Below, in pieces: positions 1 through 6,716 of a stretch of 64,000 nucleotides of DNA. Within the stretch, counting starts at the first letter, position 1. Every line of letters starts with the position of its first letter. The notes beneath the pieces were generated by a model. It was given only the letters and a program-made list of their open reading frames with translations, had not been told where the DNA came from and ran no database searches. Both the position numbers and the translations under genes were made by a program. This DNA comes from Amycolatopsis tolypomycina (GTDB lineage Bacteria; Actinomycetota; Actinomycetes; Mycobacteriales; Pseudonocardiaceae): the NCBI RefSeq assembly GCF_900105945.1, contig NZ_FNSO01000004.1, positions 3,472,001 to 3,536,000 on the forward strand. Reading direction: 5' to 3'.

Positions 1-1
1 G

Positions 2-229
2 GCGGGCCGGTACGTCCTCGACACCTACGTCGGCGCCCCGGACGGCCTGGCCGCCGCCACCGAAGCCGTCCTCGCCTGGGGTGCCGCCCACGACCTGGAG
101 TGGGACCGCACCGACGGGGCGGACGGCGAAGCATGGGGCTGCCGCCTGGAAGTCCTGCGCACCGACCCCCGCGAGGTCCCCGACCCCGCGCAGTGGGTCA
201 CCGACCTGCTCTTCCGCCTCGCGGACTAA
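2..229 (+). CDS. C-terminal fragment of a GyrI-like effector-binding protein (probably MerR-family regulator)
   Basis: The window opens inside this gene; about 75 codons remain, ending in TAA at 227-229. The visible protein begins AGRYVLDTYVG and ends LLFRLAD. The pattern of a tyrosine-rich beta strand, an acidic helix (GLAAATEAVLAWGAAHDLEWD) and a final strand with a hydrophobic tail resembles the C-terminal GyrI-like/AraC effector-binding domain. In actinobacteria that domain often follows a MerR DNA-binding domain and binds small cationic ligands. The N-terminus lies outside the window, so the full architecture is unknown. The stop codon overlaps the stop of the convergent DUF1772 gene by two bases. 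Confidence 0.5.
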   Translation, partial: AGRYVLDTYVGAPDGLAAATEAVLAWGAAHDLEWDRTDGADGEAWGCRLEVLRTDPREVPDPAQWVTDLLFRLAD

Positions 230-684
230 CCCCGCCCGGTGAGCACGGCGCCGACCAGGCAGCCGAACCCCGCCGTGCTCACCAGCGCGCGCAGGACGTT
301 CCAGCGCACCCACGTCGTCTCGAACGCCGCCCGCACCGCCGCGAAGTCGTCACCGCCGCGCTCCAGGGCGTTGTTCAGCGGGATGTGGACCGCCCCGGTG
401 AGCAGCACCATCCCCGCCAGGAACGCGAACCCCGCGATCACCCACGGCAACGCCGGCTCGCCCAGGTGCAGGAACACCGCGACCCCGGCCAGCAGCGGCG
501 CACCCAGGAACGTCAGCATGAACACCGGGTTGACGATGGCGATGTTGATCCCCCGCATGCCCTCGACGAACGTCTTGTCGTCCCCGCGCGCCAGCCCCGG
601 CATGACCGAGCAGGCGTAGGCGTAGAACAACCCCGCGATCAGACCCGCCGCGACCAGCGCGGCCACCAGAACCACCGTCGACAT
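226..684 (-). CDS. DUF1772 (anthrone-oxygenase-like) integral membrane protein
   Basis: A 152-residue protein with four hydrophobic segments: residues about 3-25 (ending FYAYACSVMPGL), 50-72, 80-102 and 130-150. A short cytoplasmic or periplasmic stretch contains HIPLNNALERGGDD. The FYAYACSVMPGL and HIPLNN motifs and the size match the DUF1772 family, some fungal members of which are linked to anthrone oxidation; the bacterial role is unknown. The ATG at 684 was chosen because a purine-rich GGGGAAGGGG lies just upstream; longer frames lack this and run through the neighbouring gene. It sits 17 nt downstream of an NmrA-like reductase on the same strand, so the two are probably co-transcribed. 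Confidence 0.8.
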   Translation of the reverse strand: MSTVVLVAALVAAGLIAGLFYAYACSVMPGLARGDDKTFVEGMRGINIAIVNPVFMLTFLGAPLLAGVAVFLHLGEPALPWVIAGFAFLAGMVLLTGAVHIPLNNALERGGDDFAAVRAAFETTWVRWNVLRALVSTAGFGCLVGAVLTGRG

Positions 685-701
685 CGGTTTCCCCTTCCCC
701 T

Positions 702-1523
702 TCACCGCGTCCAGACCCCGGTCGCGGCGGCATCCCGCGCGAAATCGGCGAAATCCGTCGCCGGACGGCCCAGCACCCGCGCCACGTCGGGCGTCACCGA
801 TGCGTTCCGGCCGTCGAGGACGCGGGCGAACAGCTCGGCCAGCGCACCGACCTCCGCCTCCGGGACACCCTGGCTCGCCGCCGCGGCCGCGAACTCCCCG
901 GCCGAAACCGGAACATAGCGGACATCCCGCCCGGCGGCGGCCGCAATCTCCGCGGCCGCGTCGGCGAAGCTCAGCAGCCGCGGCCCGGTCAGCTCGTACA
1001 GCTGCCCGGTGTGGCCGGGCTCGGTCAGCGCCTTCACCGCGACGTCGGCGATGTCGCGGACGTCGAGGAACGGCTCCGTCACCGTCCCCGCCGGCAGCAC
1101 GATCTCCCCGGCGCGCACGGCGTCCAGGAGGAAGTGCTCGCTGAAGTTCTGCGCGAACCAGCTGCACCGCAGGATCGTCCAGCCGGTGCCGGCCGCCCGG
1201 ACGATCCCTTCGCAGGCCTCGGCCTCCGCCTCGCCGCGGCCGGACAGCAGCACCAGGTGCCGCACCCCGGCCGCCACCGCGAGCTCGGTGAACGCCCGGA
1301 TGTCACCGGCGGCTTCCGGCACCACCAGATCGGGGTAGTAGGTGAGGTAGACCGCGTCGACGCCGGCGAGCACGTCCGCCCACGTCCCGCGGTCGCCCCA
1401 GGCGAACGGGGGCACCCCGCGCCGCGAGGCGATGCGCACTTTCTCGCCGCGCTCCCGCAGCCGGTCCGCCACCCGGCGCCCGGTCTTGCCGGTGCCGCCC
1501 ACCACCAGGAAGTTCGTTGTCAT
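702..1523 (-). CDS. NmrA-like NAD(P)-binding reductase
   Basis: A 273-residue atypical short-chain dehydrogenase. The N-terminus MTTNFLVVGGTGKTGRRVAD carries the GxxGxxG dinucleotide-binding loop, followed by a strand ending in basic residues (RIASRRG), which favours NADP. The middle has the NmrA/QOR2-like pattern VRHLVLLSGRGE, then TGWTILRCSWFAQNF and FLDVRDIADVAVKAL. The catalytic YxxxK of classical SDRs is not obvious, as is usual for NmrA-type sensors or quinone reductases. It probably forms an operon with the DUF1772 gene downstream and is divergent from an AraC regulator 82 nt away, which may control it. The substrate is unknown. Confidence 0.82.
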   Translation of the reverse strand: MTTNFLVVGGTGKTGRRVADRLRERGEKVRIASRRGVPPFAWGDRGTWADVLAGVDAVYLTYYPDLVVPEAAGDIRAFTELAVAAGVRHLVLLSGRGEAEAEACEGIVRAAGTGWTILRCSWFAQNFSEHFLLDAVRAGEIVLPAGTVTEPFLDVRDIADVAVKALTEPGHTGQLYELTGPRLLSFADAAAEIAAAAGRDVRYVPVSAGEFAAAAASQGVPEAEVGALAELFARVLDGRNASVTPDVARVLGRPATDFADFARDAAATGVWTR

Positions 1524-1592
1524 GCCGGTCAGTCAACCGGCTCCTGGTGAGACTCTCCATGGTTCAGAGCCGCGATGGCATGTTTCAGCGTC

Positions 1593-1598
1593 TACAGT
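1593..1598 (+). promoter_or_regulatory. -10 element TACAGT of a probably leaderless AraC gene
   Basis: TACAGT ends 7 nt before the ATG at 1606, with no Shine-Dalgarno sequence between. This is the spacing expected when transcription starts on the start codon. Confidence 0.5.
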
Positions 1599-1605
1599 TT
1601 CCGGT

Positions 1606-2532
1606 ATGGACCCGCTCGCCGCCCTCCTCGACGGTCCCCGCGCCCACGGCGCGTTCCTGCTGCGTTCGGTGCTGACCCCGCCGTGGTCCCTGCGCATCGA
1701 AGACCGGGCGCCGCTGACCGTGGTGGCGGTGGTGCGCGGCGAAGCGTGGATCGTGCCCGACGGCGGCGAAGGCGTCCTGATGGGCGAGGGCGACGTCGCG
1801 ATCACCCGCGGCCCGGAGCCGTACCTGGTCGCCGACCACCCGTCGACCCCGCCGCAGGCCCTCATCCTGCCCGGCCAGGAATGCCGCACCCCCGACGGCG
1901 GGCACCTCACCGCCTACGCCGACCTCGGCGTCCGCACCTGGGGCACCGGCGGCCCGGTCGTGCTGCTCACCGGCACCTACGGCATGGCAGGCGAAATCAG
2001 CAGGAAGCTCATCGCCGCGCTGCCCGCGCTGATCGTCCTGCGCGCCGCCGACTGGCCGACCCCGCTCGTCGGGCTGCTGGCCACCGAGATCACCCGGGAC
2101 GTCCCGGGCCAGGAAGCCGTCCTCGACCGGCTGCTGGACCTGCTGCTCATCGCCGCGTTGCGGGCGTGGTTCGACCGGCCGGACACCAGCGCCCCGGCGT
2201 GGTACCGGGCCCACGAGGATCCGGTGGCCGGCCAGGCCCTGCGGCTCCTGCAGCACCAGCCGGCCGAGCCGTGGACGGTCGCCAAGCTCGCGGCCGACGT
2301 CGGCGTCTCCCGGGCGGCACTGGCCCGCCGTTTCGCGGCCACGGTGGGTGAGACCCCGATGGCGTACCTGACGAGCTGGCGGCTCGCGCTCGCCGCGGAC
2401 CTGCTGCGCCAGCACCCGGAGACGACGATCGCCTCGATCGCCCGCCAGGTGGGCTACGGCAGTGCCTTCGCCCTGAGTGCGGCGTTCAAGCGCGAGTTCG
2501 GTGCCAGCCCGCAGCACTACCGGGCCCGGTAG
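1606..2532 (+). CDS. AraC-family transcriptional regulator with cupin_6 sensor domain
   Basis: A 308-residue regulator. Residues about 1-190 form a cupin-type ligand-binding domain (PWSLRIEDRAPLTVVAVVRG, then GDVAITRGPEPYLVADHP). Residues about 205-300 form two helix-turn-helix units: PWTVAKLAADVGVSRAALARR and the AraC signature IASIARQVGYGSAFALSAAF, followed by FKREFGASPQHYR. The frame is open far upstream, but the ATG at 1606 is chosen because a TACAGT -10 lies 7 nt before it and the cupin domain starts directly after it. It is divergent from the NmrA-like/DUF1772 pair, the most likely target. In this subfamily the cupin-containing regulator usually controls an adjacent oxidoreductase gene. 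Confidence 0.9.
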   Translation: MDPLAALLDGPRAHGAFLLRSVLTPPWSLRIEDRAPLTVVAVVRGEAWIVPDGGEGVLMGEGDVAITRGPEPYLVADHPSTPPQALILPGQECRTPDGGHLTAYADLGVRTWGTGGPVVLLTGTYGMAGEISRKLIAALPALIVLRAADWPTPLVGLLATEITRDVPGQEAVLDRLLDLLLIAALRAWFDRPDTSAPAWYRAHEDPVAGQALRLLQHQPAEPWTVAKLAADVGVSRAALARRFAATVGETPMAYLTSWRLALAADLLRQHPETTIASIARQVGYGSAFALSAAFKREFGASPQHYRAR

Positions 2533-2535
2533 TGC

Positions 2536-2967
2536 TCACTTCAGTTCGTCGCCGAGCCGGTCGAGCCAGTCGCCGGTGCCCTGCTCGCGCCACTCCGGCT
2601 TCTCGGCGCCGTCGAGGAACGTGTCCTGCTCGGTGAGCACCAGCCGCGTGCCGTCACCTTCGGCGAACAGCTCCACGGTCGTCGTCGAGACGGTCGCGAG
2701 TGCGCCGTCGCCGGTGAGCGTGCCGGAGAAGACGATCCGCTCGTCGGGCACGATGTCGTGGTAGGTGGCGACGAAGTGCAGGACTCCGCCGCTGGGCGTG
2801 CGGCCTTCGACGGCTTCCCGGCCGCCGGCGCGGAAGTCGAGCTCGTGCTCGCCCTTCGAGACGAACCAGCGTTTCTTCGCCTCCGGATCGGCCCAGGCGG
2901 CGAACACCCGCTTCGGCGGCACGGAGTAGGTGCGCTCGAGGCTGAACGTGCTGTGCAAGACGGTCAT
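2536..2967 (-). CDS. SRPBCC/AHSA1-domain protein
   Basis: A 143-residue START-like protein of the AHSA1 subfamily. It begins MTVLHSTFSLERTYSVPPKR, then VFAAWADPEAKKRWF, the family's conserved helix, and ends GTGDWLDRLGDELK. Such proteins form a helix-grip cavity for hydrophobic ligands; the ligand is unknown. Its ATG overlaps the TGA of the ArsR gene (ATGA, 2964-2967), so translation is coupled. ArsR followed by AHSA1 is a common actinobacterial pair in which the regulator represses its own operon. The longer in-frame ORF was rejected because it would overlap the regulator by about 100 bases. Confidence 0.88.
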   Translation of the reverse strand: MTVLHSTFSLERTYSVPPKRVFAAWADPEAKKRWFVSKGEHELDFRAGGREAVEGRTPSGGVLHFVATYHDIVPDERIVFSGTLTGDGALATVSTTTVELFAEGDGTRLVLTEQDTFLDGAEKPEWREQGTGDWLDRLGDELK

Positions 2968-3308
2968 GACGTGCTCCCTTCCGACGTTCCGGGCGGCTCG
3001 GCGAGGAAGTCGCCGAGCCGGTCGAGCTTGCTCTCCCACGCGGTGCGCTGACGTTCCAGCCACTGTTCGCCGGCGCGCAGCACCGCCGGTTCGACCCGGC
3101 AGGTGCGGACGCGGCCGACCTTGTCCGACCGCACGATCCCCGCGGCCTCCAGCACCTGCAGGTGCTGGACGACGGCGGCCAGCGACATGGTCAACGGCTC
3201 GGCGAGCTCGCTGACCGACGCCGGCCCGCGCACCAGCCGCTCCACCAGTGCCCGCCGAGTCCGGTCGCCCAAAGCGCGAAACACCAGGTCCAAGTCATGG
3301 TCAAGCAC
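2964..3308 (-). CDS. ArsR-family winged-helix repressor
   Basis: A 114-residue ArsR/SmtB-type repressor. The recognition helix region is ASVSELAEPLTMSLAAVVQH followed by LQVLEAAGIVRSDKVGR. No cysteine-rich metal site is seen, so it is probably not metal-responsive. The start is GTG at 3308. On the minus strand TAACTT lies 6 nt before it (3315-3320 on plus), suggesting leaderless expression, and CTTAAGT repeats lie around it. It is coupled to the downstream AHSA1 gene by a 4-bp overlap. The C-terminus contains the region QWLERQRTAWESKLDRLGDF, typical of ArsR proteins partnered with AHSA1. Confidence 0.88.
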   Translation of the reverse strand: MLDHDLDLVFRALGDRTRRALVERLVRGPASVSELAEPLTMSLAAVVQHLQVLEAAGIVRSDKVGRVRTCRVEPAVLRAGEQWLERQRTAWESKLDRLGDFLAEPPGTSEGSTS

Positions 3309-3310
3309 CT

Positions 3311-3358
3311 ACTTAAGTTAACTCTCACGCGGCCAACGGTCAAGTAACTGCTTAAGTG
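3311..3358. promoter_or_regulatory. Probable ArsR operator: repeated CTTAAGT motifs
   Basis: The self-complementary octamer ACTTAAGT lies at 3311-3318, and CTTAAGTG recurs at 3351-3358, about 40 bp further upstream of the ArsR start. The first copy overlaps the predicted -10 of the ArsR gene. The arrangement suggests autorepression. The stop codon of the upstream coiled-coil gene lies in the same stretch. Confidence 0.45.
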
Positions 3359-4382
3359 TTTCGGGCAGCTCCGGTGTCTCCCCCAGAGCGGTGAGCACGC
3401 CCGCCAGCTCGCGTTCGGCGGTGTCGGCCCGGCCGAGCGCGGCACGCAGTTCCGCACCGAGGCTGGTCGTGGTCTCGTGCATCGACCGGACGGTCTGCTC
3501 GTGCGCGGCCTGCAGCTCGGCGATCCGCTGGTCGAACCCGGCACGCAGCCGCTCGGCCTCGACGCGGGCGCGGTCGAGCGCCGCCGCGGCCGCCTTCGCG
3601 TGCTCGTCCCGAAGGGCGTTGAGCGCGGCTTCGTGGCCGGCGCGGGCCGCGTCGAGCCGTTCCTGGACCGCGTCCGCGCGCGCCACGGCGGCCTGACCAC
3701 GGCCGCGTTCCTCGTCCAGCGCGGTCCGGGCGGCCGCCAGTTCGGCGGTCAGGGTGGCGATCACCGCCGCCCGTTCACCGGCGAGGGCGGCCGAGGCGTC
3801 GGCGCGATCGGCGACGCGGGCGAGTTCGTCGCGGACCGCGGCCAGCTGCCCCTCGGCCCGCTGCTGCTCCTGCACCGCCGCACGCCGGGCGGCGCGTTCC
3901 TCGTCCCGCTCCCGGACGGCGGCGGTCTTGTCCCGCTCCGCCGCAGCGGCCGCGGCGACGGCCGTCTCGGCGGTCTCGCGAGCCTGGGCGGCGTCGCCTT
4001 CCGCGCGGCCGCGGTGCAGGCGGTGCTCGTCGGCCTCGGCCAGGGCGGCGTCCCGTTCGGCCAGCGCGGTGGCGGTCGTGGCGTCGAGCTGGTGGCGCAG
4101 CGTCGTGAGGGTGTCGACGAGCCCGCGCGCCGGCTCCAGCACCCGGTCGACCTGACCGGCGAGCGCCGTGACGGCGGTGTCGTCCAGCTCGGTGTCGCTC
4201 TCCCGCAGCGACTCCGCGTCCGAGAGCACCGCCTCGGCGTCGCGGCAGCTGAGGTTCCGGCGCCCCCAGGTTTTCCCGTCCTGGCAGAACCGGGCCCGGC
4301 TTCCCCGCCCCACTGCCGGCGGCAGCGGCGCTCCGCACCTCCGGTACTCGCATACCCGCACTTGACCAGCGTCTTCTGTCAC
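3318..4382 (-). CDS. Zinc-finger/coiled-coil protein (KfrA-like in layout), function unknown
   Basis: A 354-residue protein in two parts. Residues 11-46 hold four cysteines (C11, C16, C33, C46) in the pattern CEYRRCGAPLP ... RFCQDGKTWGRRNLSC, which looks like a small zinc-binding module. Residues about 80-340 are an almost uninterrupted Ala/Glu/Arg/Gln-rich helix predicted to form a long coiled coil; it reads like the tail of KfrA or SMC-type proteins but has no Walker motifs. The GTG start at 4382 is supported by TAGAGT 7 nt upstream (plus 4390-4395). It is divergent from a tyrosine recombinase 381 nt away, across three inverted repeats, at least one positioned to overlap its own promoter. 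I infer a DNA-binding, autoregulatory protein; this is not shown by the sequence. Confidence 0.7.
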   Translation of the reverse strand: MTEDAGQVRVCEYRRCGAPLPPAVGRGSRARFCQDGKTWGRRNLSCRDAEAVLSDAESLRESDTELDDTAVTALAGQVDRVLEPARGLVDTLTTLRHQLDATTATALAERDAALAEADEHRLHRGRAEGDAAQARETAETAVAAAAAAERDKTAAVRERDEERAARRAAVQEQQRAEGQLAAVRDELARVADRADASAALAGERAAVIATLTAELAAARTALDEERGRGQAAVARADAVQERLDAARAGHEAALNALRDEHAKAAAAALDRARVEAERLRAGFDQRIAELQAAHEQTVRSMHETTTSLGAELRAALGRADTAERELAGVLTALGETPELPETLKQLLDRWPRES

Positions 4383-4402
4383 GTCGAGAACTCTATCAAA
4401 GC

Positions 4403-4420
4403 TTCTAATCAGAACTAGAA
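4403..4420. promoter_or_regulatory. Inverted repeat TTCTA-N8-TAGAA, candidate operator of the coiled-coil gene
   Basis: Five-bp arms at 4403-4407 and 4416-4420 lie immediately upstream of the predicted -10 (4390-4395) of the minus-strand coiled-coil gene, about where its -35 would fall. It shares TCAGAA with the neighbouring palindrome. Confidence 0.4.
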
Positions 4421-4424
4421 TCAG

Positions 4425-4443
4425 CTGTTCAGAATCTGAACAG
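4425..4443. promoter_or_regulatory. Perfect 19-bp palindrome, candidate operator
   Basis: CTGTTCAGA-A-TCTGAACAG: nine-bp arms around a single A. It lies five bases beyond the TTCTA/TAGAA repeat and has the size and symmetry of a dimeric regulator site. Plausible binders are the adjacent coiled-coil protein or the recombinase. Confidence 0.5.
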
Positions 4444-4452
4444 TACGTCGGA

Positions 4453-4494
4453 GGTTCTGGGTTTGGATAAGGTCACATATCCAAACCCAGAACC
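4453..4494. repeat. Perfect inverted repeat, 17-bp arms with 8-nt loop
   Basis: Arms at 4453-4469 and 4478-4494 are exact reverse complements; the left arm reads GGTTCTGGGTTTGGATA and the loop is AGGTCACA. It is AT-richer than its surroundings and has no T-tract, so it is not a typical intrinsic terminator. It sits between divergent genes, where termination would not be needed. A recombinase or regulator site, or a cruciform, is more plausible. Confidence 0.7.
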
Positions 4495-4529
4495 GGGTAG
4501 TCGCGCGAGGGCGGCGAAGAGCGCTTCTG

Positions 4530-4557
4530 GAGGGGGCCGAAAAACTGGGACCCCCTC
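4530..4557. repeat. Weak inverted repeat in the recombinase leader
   Basis: GAGGGGG (4530-4536) and CCCCCTC (4551-4557) can pair across 14 nt. A second small repeat, GTCAA/TTGAC, lies at 4563-4579. The rest of the 4495-4763 stretch shows no credible gene, only a TTGACA at 4700-4705 without a matching -10. Confidence 0.3.
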
Positions 4558-4763
4558 GGAACGTCAATCGAGGGTTGACGATCGCTCGCGTTCCAGCAGG
4601 GCCCGCTCCGCGGCGTTGCTCTACGGGTTGGTCAGGCCGCCGAGCAGTCGCAGCGTCAACGCGACCTGGGCGGGCCTGCCAGCATGTGTGCCTTCGCTGT
4701 TGACACGAACGGCACCCGCGTGGATCGACAGGGGAACCTGCCGAGATCCCGTAACCTCGGCGC

Positions 4764-5798
4764 GTGCCCGACCTGGAACCGGTGACCGACGCCGCGCTGA
4801 GCGCGCACGAGCGGCTGGCGCTGCTGGACGAGGCCGCCGCCCGGCACGTCGACGAGCAGCGGCCGCCCAACACGCTCAAGGCCTATGCCCAGGACTGGCA
4901 GGTGTGGCAGGACTACACCGCCGAAGCCGGGATCCCGCCGCTGTCGGCGACGATCGGTGCCCTGACCGGGTTCGTCGTGTGGCTGGAACGGGGCCGGACG
5001 CTGCGGCCGGACGAGCGGGCGGTGCCCGAGGTGCCCGAACGGGCGGCCCCGGCGGCGCCGTCGACGATCGAGCGGCGGCTCACCGGAGCGCTCGCCGGGC
5101 TGCGGCACCACAAGGTGGTCGTCGATCCCGAAGCGAGCCGCGCGGCGTGGCGGGCGCTGAAGGGGTACCGGCAGCGGCTGGCCAGGGAGGGGATCCAGCG
5201 CGGCCGCGGCAAGGCCACCATGGTCACCCTGGCGGACCTGCGGGCGATGTCGCGCGCGTGCCCCGACACCCTCGCCGGCGCCCGCGACCGGGCGATGCTG
5301 CTGATCGGCTTCCCGATCGCCGCCCGCTGCTCGGACCTGGCGAACCTGCTGGTCACCGACGTGCAGCCGGTCGACGACCGGGGACTGGCGGTGACGGTCC
5401 GGCACGGCAAGAGCACCGGCGACATGGTCGTCCCGCGGCGCGACAGCGCTGACACCGACCCGGTGCGGGCGTGGTTCGCGTGGCGCTCGGGCGCCGGGAT
5501 CACCGAGGGCCCGGCGTTCCGCCGCGTCGACCGGCACGGCAACGTCGGCGAGCCCGCGCTGAGCACGACCGGCGTCAACCAGATCCTCACCCGCGCGGGC
5601 GTGCGGGCGGGCCTGCCGTACCCGGTGACGGGGCACTCGCTGCGGTCCGGGTTCGCCACCGAGGCCCGCCGCGCCGGAGCCGACGACCTCGCGATCGCCG
5701 ACCAGGGCCGCTGGGTGCGCGGCAGCCGGGCGCTGTACGAGTACATCCGCCGCGTCGACCAGTGGAACGACAACGCGGCGGGCGCCCTCGACCTCTGA
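4764..5798 (+). CDS. Tyrosine recombinase / site-specific integrase
   Basis: A 344-residue lambda-integrase-type enzyme that would cut and rejoin DNA through a covalent 3'-phosphotyrosine. Residues about 25-140 form the SAM-like core-binding domain (PNTLKAYAQDWQVWQDY). Residues about 150-340 form the catalytic domain with R188 (PIAARCSDLANLL), a candidate K216 (HGKST), H291 and R294 (GHSLRSGFATEA), W317 in the H/W position and the nucleophile in YEYIRR (Y327, or Y325). The set looks complete and active. The GTG start at 4764 is supported by TAACCT at 4752-4757, 6 nt upstream. No tRNA gene or obvious att duplication flanks it and no excisionase follows, so it does not look like the integrase of a recently arrived island. 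It is divergent from the coiled-coil protein and may work with it. Confidence 0.88.
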   Translation: MPDLEPVTDAALSAHERLALLDEAAARHVDEQRPPNTLKAYAQDWQVWQDYTAEAGIPPLSATIGALTGFVVWLERGRTLRPDERAVPEVPERAAPAAPSTIERRLTGALAGLRHHKVVVDPEASRAAWRALKGYRQRLAREGIQRGRGKATMVTLADLRAMSRACPDTLAGARDRAMLLIGFPIAARCSDLANLLVTDVQPVDDRGLAVTVRHGKSTGDMVVPRRDSADTDPVRAWFAWRSGAGITEGPAFRRVDRHGNVGEPALSTTGVNQILTRAGVRAGLPYPVTGHSLRSGFATEARRAGADDLAIADQGRWVRGSRALYEYIRRVDQWNDNAAGALDL

Positions 5799-5874
5799 GT
5801 CACGGCGGCGCTGGTCGACTCGATCTCCGGGCCGGCGGTGCAGGCTCCCGGCGATGAGGGCGGCGCGATCGACT

Positions 5875-6041
5875 CGGCGCCGATCGGCGGCCGGCCCGGG
5901 CGCCCGCGACCTCCACTTCACGGCGCCGATCGGCGGCCGGCCCGCGCGGAGTCCCGGGCCGCCCCGTGGCGAGGGCGGCCGCGACCAAGCCGACCCGGGC
6001 ACCCCGGACCTCCACCTCACCGCGCCGATCGCGTCGCGCCG
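5875..6041. repeat. Short direct repeats with GC-rich palindromic core
   Basis: A 24-bp unit containing GGCGCCGATCGGCGGCCGG occurs exactly at 5875-5898 and 5921-5944, with a degenerate third copy at about 6020-6041. A second word, GACCTCCACTTCAC or GACCTCCACCTCAC, precedes the second and third copies (from 5908 and 6007). The array occupies the gap after the recombinase and runs into the end of the small zinc-ribbon ORF. Confidence 0.6.
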
Positions 6042-6181
6042 ACGACTTCGCCGTCCAAGCGGGCGAGCCAGCTGCCGCAGACGCAGCGCACGTAGTCGAG
6101 CCGGGGGGTGACGGGCTGCGCCGCGGCCGCCGGGAGTTCGGCGAGCGGCCAGCCGCAGCGGGGGCAACGGTTACGGTCCAT
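6017..6181 (-). CDS. Small zinc-ribbon protein, hypothetical
   Basis: A 54-residue ORF starting MDRNRCPRCGWPLAELP with a second pair in DYVRCVCGSWLARLDGE: two CxxC/CxC-type pairs about 25 residues apart, the spacing of a zinc ribbon. The ATG at 6181 is 25 bp from the divergent GTG of the CGNR gene, so the two promoters must overlap. The frame could extend to 6217, but that would enter the neighbouring gene. The 3' end overlaps the GC-rich direct repeats, which lowers confidence that all of it is under selection. Function unknown. Confidence 0.45.
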   Translation of the reverse strand: MDRNRCPRCGWPLAELPAAAAQPVTPRLDYVRCVCGSWLARLDGEVVGATRSAR

Positions 6182-6206
6182 GCCACGATCGTGCTGTAAT
6201 GACTTT

Positions 6207-6716
6207 GTGCACTTCAACCCTTACGGCGGCCCCGCCGCGCTGGTGGCCGCCGACCTGGTCAACGCCGGTTCCGCGAGCGAGCTCCTCGCCGGGATGGTCC
6301 GCAACGGCATGGCCATCAAGGCGCTGACCGACGGCGAAGCGGCCCTGATCGGCGCGTGGGCCGGCCGGCTGAGGCCGGTGTTCGCCGCCGAGGCCGCCGC
6401 CCGGCCGGAGCTGGTCAACGAGCTGCTGGCCGATGCGGCGTGCCGCCCGTACATCACCACCCACGACGGCAAGCCGCCCCACCTGCACTACTCGGCCGAG
6501 GACGCGGGCCCGGTCGGCCGGGTCCGCGCGTACACCGCGGGCGGGCTGGCCCACCTGGTGTGCGAGGCCCCGGACCGCCTGGGCATCTGCAGCCGCGAAG
6601 GCTGCGAAACGGCGTACGTCGACACCTCGCGCAACGGCCGTCGCCGGTTCTGCTCGACGCGGTGCGCGACTCGGGTGCACGTGGCCGAGCACCGGGCCCG
6701 GCAGGTCAGCGCCTAG
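6207..6716 (+). CDS. CGNR/ABATE-type zinc-finger regulator
   Basis: A 169-residue protein. The N-terminal two thirds match the ABATE ligand-binding-like domain of this family (VHFNPYGGPAALVAADLVN, then HLHYSAEDAGPVGRVRAYTA). The C-terminus is the CGNR-type treble-clef finger ICSREGCETAYVDTSRNGRR followed by FCSTRCATRVHVAEHR; the family's CGNR is here CATR. Members are thought to be DNA-binding regulators. GTG at 6207 was chosen because it starts at the conserved HFNPYGG and avoids overlap with the divergent ORF. It ends in a 4-bp overlap with the convergent DUF1707/propeller gene. Confidence 0.83.
   Translation: MHFNPYGGPAALVAADLVNAGSASELLAGMVRNGMAIKALTDGEAALIGAWAGRLRPVFAAEAAARPELVNELLADAACRPYITTHDGKPPHLHYSAEDAGPVGRVRAYTAGGLAHLVCEAPDRLGICSREGCETAYVDTSRNGRRRFCSTRCATRVHVAEHRARQVSA

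Noticed and set aside
4383-5798. The recombinase as evidence of an integrated genomic island
   Set aside because: No tRNA target, att duplication, excisionase, relaxase or replication gene is seen within the window, and GC content does not change noticeably.
5875-6041. Direct repeats as a CRISPR array
   Set aside because: Only two exact copies, very GC-rich, uneven spacing (46 and about 99 bp) and no cas genes.
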